From Physcomitrium patens (lineage: Eukaryota; Streptophyta; Bryopsida; Funariales; Funariaceae): a DNA stretch of 64,000 nucleotides. The notes beneath the pieces are model-generated. The model had not been told where the DNA came from. It saw nothing but the letters and a program-made list of their open reading frames with translations, and made no database searches. This document shows positions 59,601 to 64,000 of the stretch, piece by piece (the stretch's first letter is position 1; each line of letters opens with the position of its first letter). Position numbers and translations under genes: made by a program. The DNA is taken from the NCBI RefSeq assembly GCF_000002425.4, contig NC_037269.1, positions 1,234,560-1,298,559 of the forward strand, in the 5' to 3' direction.

Positions 59601-59924
59601 AGACACATGTATTTTTTAATTTATCTTTTGCGATTGCTTACTTTTAATTCTTTGTTTTTTTTTGTTTTTTTTTTCCAAACTTCGATAGCCTGGAAATTGT
59701 AAGGTACTCTGAGTCCATTTATCCAAACGGTATGGCATTTGATGTGATTAGAATTCATATAAGCTTTTTTTATCTACTTAGATATCCCAGACATGTCTTG
59801 AATCTATGGCTTAGTGTTTCATATCGGGCTCCAAGCTTGTCATTATGAATTTTTCAAATTTTCAACATAATGTAAGATTATTTGAAAGTTTTATCAATAA
59901 ATATTCTCATTTCTGTGTTATCTA

Positions 59925-59963
<39 letters not shown>

Positions 59964-61025
59964 CTATATTTATCGTGTATCTCCAACACTTTTAGGTCAC
60001 AAATTAAGTCTACATTGTCTCTAAAAACAATTAATTGTATGTCATAAAAAAATTAGTTAACTGTTCTTCCAAAGTCTATTTTTTGTTTTATTTATGAACT
60101 GTATTTATAAATGTAGGGTATCAAAATTGTAATCTTGAATTTTATTGTTAATTTAACACAAACCAATGTTATAAATACAATTGCAAAAAGACTCAAAAGT
60201 ATCATGTAATGGATACTTGGGGAACAAAGACAAAAGTGATAACCATGTTGTAGATGTCATATTAACAATAAATTGAATTTAAATGGATATTGTTAAAGAA
60301 ACAGTGATTGTGCCCGGTGCATGTGGTACTTAAGAATATGATGATCGTTTAGATTGTACACAATGTTACTTTTGACTTGGTTGGGTTATGTATAAAGATG
60401 CTTTTACTTTGCCCATGTTGTTCTGATTAATGCTTGTAGCATATTGATTTGGCATTATTCACATCTCTTTTTCTGTATATTCATTTAGCAATTATCAAAT
60501 CTTAGAATACCCACAAAATATCAGTTTAAACAGAAAAAGAAAGAGTTATGTCCTCAGAAAAATCGAATCTAACAAACAACAGTAAAAATAAATGAAATTC
60601 GAATTGTTACTTTGTAGTTTAAATTTAAGTTCAAATTTTAGAACCAACACAAAACAAAAAAACCATTGGTTTTATTACATCGTTGGAGTTATATTGTTAA
60701 AATTCAAGATTCATTTTTTATTTCATGACTTTTTTAACACAATACAATTAAATAATTTACCAATACATCAACTCATATTCTTAAATATTTTACAAGCTCA
60801 TAAGTTAATAAATACTAATTAAAAAAATATTTTAAAATACTATCTTACGTTTTTTTGATTTGAAGTCCTTATAATACTTCAACACTAACAAAATTGTTAA
60901 TCTACAAGATAATTTTATGAAATTTTCTTCTAATAACATTATTTTTATTATTCATTCTTAGAATATTAATATAAAATATAAAATATACTAAATTAGTATT
61001 AAGACACATAAATAAAAAAATCCTG

Positions 61026-61056
<31 letters not shown>

Positions 61057-61163
61057 TCCTACTACAATCAACTAGCATTATTTTTTTAAAAAATGCATTT
61101 ACATACTTCTAACAAAGATTTAAAATAAAACTCTTGTATAAAGACATATAAACAAAGCTAATC

Positions 61164-61194
<31 letters not shown>

Positions 61195-61532
61195 CATATT
61201 TGTTACTAATGCCACCACAATACACTTTATGGAACACTGAAATACACATCTATAAAGAATATATATTTTTATCCATTGTGGTGTAAATTAACAATGTTTT
61301 ACGAAAGATTTTATTTTTAATTTCTATAAAATATTTTTTGAAAAAAATCATTGATTTAACTATTGAATCTATTTAGAGACCTAAATAATATAAATTTGAA
61401 GATTTGATAAGTTTTTTTGATATTGAATTCAATATTAACAAAATAAAAAATAATTTTGAATACTTTCTTTATATTTATATAAATGAGTAATTAAAGTTTT
61501 GTATATGATTCTTCTTTGTCTTTTTACATGGT

Positions 61533-61570
<38 letters not shown>

Positions 61571-61630
61571 ATATAAATATTTATTTTTACTTTTACTTTT
61601 ATTATAATTTATATGTGTGTAAAAAAAAGA

Positions 61631-61665
<35 letters not shown>

Positions 61666-62817
61666 ACCTCCAAAACATAAAAATGTTAAGTCTAAAGATA
61701 TTAAAGGCTAAACTCTTATGATGTATAGATGATTTGTGTATATATATATTCCAAATATTAGAAATAAAATATTTTATAAGTGGTAATGGGATTTGAGGTT
61801 TTTACTATTAGAGTTTATACAAAAAAAAAATCAATGTAAATATTATAACTCTTCAAATGCAAAATCCACTAGAGTGAATTTTATGCTCATAAAAAATAAG
61901 GTGAAACAAACAAATAAAATAAACTTCATATCCAAATATAATTTTTTAAATATAAAATGAAAAATTTATAGAAGATATGGAAAAAATAAGATTTATGAGC
62001 CAAAATAAAATTTAAAACTTCATTTGCCACAATGAGTGCATTATCAAGTTAATTACTCAGAAGGTTGTTAATAATTTCTATGCAATGATCTTAATTCTTT
62101 GATCTTAAAAGATATTTGATCAATGTCTATTAAAAATCTTTTCAAGATGAAATTAAAATTATGTTAAAAACCAAAATAATATATGTTCATGTATAAAATA
62201 TTATGTGTGTAATTGAAAAGTAGAGCATAGAAAGGATTAAAAGTTGTAATTACTTGTAAAAATAGTCAAATTAAAATTTTGTTTGTGATTGCTTGTGGTT
62301 TTTTTATAAGTAATATCAACATAAAAATTTTAAACTGAACAATCTAATGTTATGATATCATATATTAGATCGTGCTTAATTGAAATATTACTACAGAAAA
62401 TATGGTTTATATGTACGTATTTCTTCAATATTAATATTTTAAATTATTTTTAAATTCAATTTTTATGAGTATAATATTGGTTTTCTAAATTTTGAGCTAA
62501 AATTAAAATTTTATAACTTATTAAAAAATAAAAAGTTTTTGAATTAAAATAAATATACTATACTTTAAGATGCATATGATATTCTATTTACATAATTTTA
62601 TAAAAACATTTGAATATATCTACATACTTTTTAACATAATCAAATATAATAATAAAAAAGATAAATAATATTTTTTCTTATTATTTTATTAATAAACACT
62701 AGTGATTATAATAGTTTGCAAGAAATATGGTTTTTTAGAACTAAAACATTGCAAAAATAAAAATATATACTTTTAAATATTATTTAGTTTTAAAAATTAT
62801 GCAAAAGATTTAAAAGA

Positions 62818-62848
<31 letters not shown>

Positions 62849-63306
62849 TATTTATATTAACTCATGTACCTCATTTAAATATACTCACATTTCAATATTT
62901 TTTTGTTTGTATTTATACCATTGAAGTTTTAATCATGATTATTTTCTAAATATTTATTTGATTATTTTATAGCAAACTTCTTCTTTATTTAATCCTTAAT
63001 AGAAAAGTTTAGAAAATCATTTAACTATTTAATATACATATCAATAATTTCATTATAAAATCTATAAATAATAAAGTCTTCTAATACAATAATTTATTTT
63101 CATTCAACTAGAAATAAAAAAATTGTCTAAGTCTTGGACATAGTATATTTTTTATTATAGAATCATGTACAATAAAGTCCAAATTACTTATTATTAAGTA
63201 GTTCTGCTTTACCAAAAACATTTATAGTTAAAATGATAAATATTTATTAATACATAATATAAACACAATATTTAAATGACTGTAAATTTAATTTTAATTT
63301 TAAAAA

Positions 63307-63347
<41 letters not shown>

Positions 63348-64000
63348 CCAATTATGAGATTTTTCTATTATCATTTTAGAAGTATTGAACTAAAAAAAGT
63401 ACAACAAACTGATGTTTGACTCAAAAAATTATAAAATTATATATAAATATATAAAATGAATAAATATCAAAAAATTAAATAATTTTTTTATATAAAATCT
63501 GAAAAAGTCACTTGAAAGAGAATTTGAAAGACATTTTTTATAAACTTACCAAATCACTTTGATGGAATAATAATAGGAGAAAATTATTTTTAAGAAATTA
63601 AATAGATACTGAAATATTATAATATATAATATTATTATTTTTTAAAAATAATTTATATTGCAATTCTATTACAATTATAATGATGATATTTTCGATATTT
63701 TTTTTTCTATTTTGTGTTGCTATTAGAAAATCCTAAAGAAAAATAATTTATAAAAAGCATTGAATTTAATTTTTTTTGTTGTATTATATTTTTTAATCTA
63801 ACAAAAAATATATTATGTAATAAATTATTATTCTCTTATTCACAAGGTTTAGATCAAATATTTGAATCTTTCACATTGTTATTATTATTAAATATTATGT
63901 TAAAATTATTTTGCACATCATGTATGAAAAACTGTATAAAATCCAGCTACAAAAACTATTAAAATCTATAAGTCAAAAATAAAATCAATATAAACAAGAA
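59601..64000. other. AT-rich intergenic DNA with microsatellites, no gene
   Basis: GC content drops sharply at about 59,600. (TA)n runs stand at about 59,929-59,958, 61,024-61,050, 61,164-61,190, 61,635-61,664 and 63,309-63,342. An A30 tract lies at about 61,538-61,567 and an (AAT)n run near 62,818-62,846. No retroelement family of the left part was recognised here, and no coding frame or RNA gene is supportable. Confidence 0.6.
61538..61567 (+). repeat. Poly-A tract (~30 A)
   Basis: An uninterrupted run of about 30 adenines. No LINE or SINE body is recognisable upstream and no flanking duplication was found, so its origin (simple slippage or an old retroposon tail) is open. Confidence 0.8.

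Overview
The window looks like a land-plant nuclear genome, most plausibly a bryophyte (moss). The only host gene is a plant-type ZRF1/DNAJC2 (J domain plus two SANT domains) with an uninterrupted coding region, at 56,191-58,224. It lies in a sharply bounded island of normal base composition (about 53.9-59.6 kb). Nearly everything else is very AT-rich DNA made of old, nested LTR retroelements and (TA)n microsatellites. The species cannot be named from sequence alone.

Three LTR families were separated by eye. LTR-A is a Gypsy family whose LTRs start TGTCGTGTTGTAACAC and end CGTAATACGACA, are 1.3-2.0 kb long and leave 4-bp target duplications. Most copies carry a degenerate telomere-like minisatellite. 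LTR-B is a Gypsy family with ~0.79-kb LTRs, a tRNA-Asp primer site, a 5-bp duplication and an extra reading frame after the integrase. LTR-C is a chromovirus with a C-terminal chromodomain. All copies are fossils with many interruptions.

Layout: 1-5.4 kb, two minus LTR-A copies in an unidentified older repeat. 5.4-10.07 kb, minus LTR-A 3' LTR plus pol. 10.07-32.06 kb, a plus LTR-A element (5' LTR, gag, protease, part of RT) split twice: by a minus LTR-A LTR in gag (13,316-17,101, itself carrying an A/B chimeric fragment) and by a 12.6-kb LTR-B element in RT (18,437-31,017, duplication CAAAG). The LTR-B element holds two solo LTR-A LTRs. 32.1-37.9 kb, minus LTR-A pol split by a solo LTR. 37.9-40.3 kb, plus chromovirus RNase H-integrase-chromodomain-LTR. 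40.3-44.8 kb, two minus LTR-A LTRs. 46.6-49 kb, minus chromovirus LTR and integrase. 52.6-53.8 kb, another chromovirus integrase remnant. 53.9-59.6 kb, the ZRF1 locus. 59.6-64 kb, AT-rich DNA with microsatellites and no gene seen.

The most interesting signal is the target duplications of LTR-A. At four of five sites with two readable flanks they are NCGN or its expected CpG-decay products (ACGC, CCGT, ACGC, TCGA), and the fifth (ACAT/ACAT) is compatible. A CpG-centred preference would explain why this family repeatedly lands inside other, once CpG-richer, retroelements and so builds the nest.
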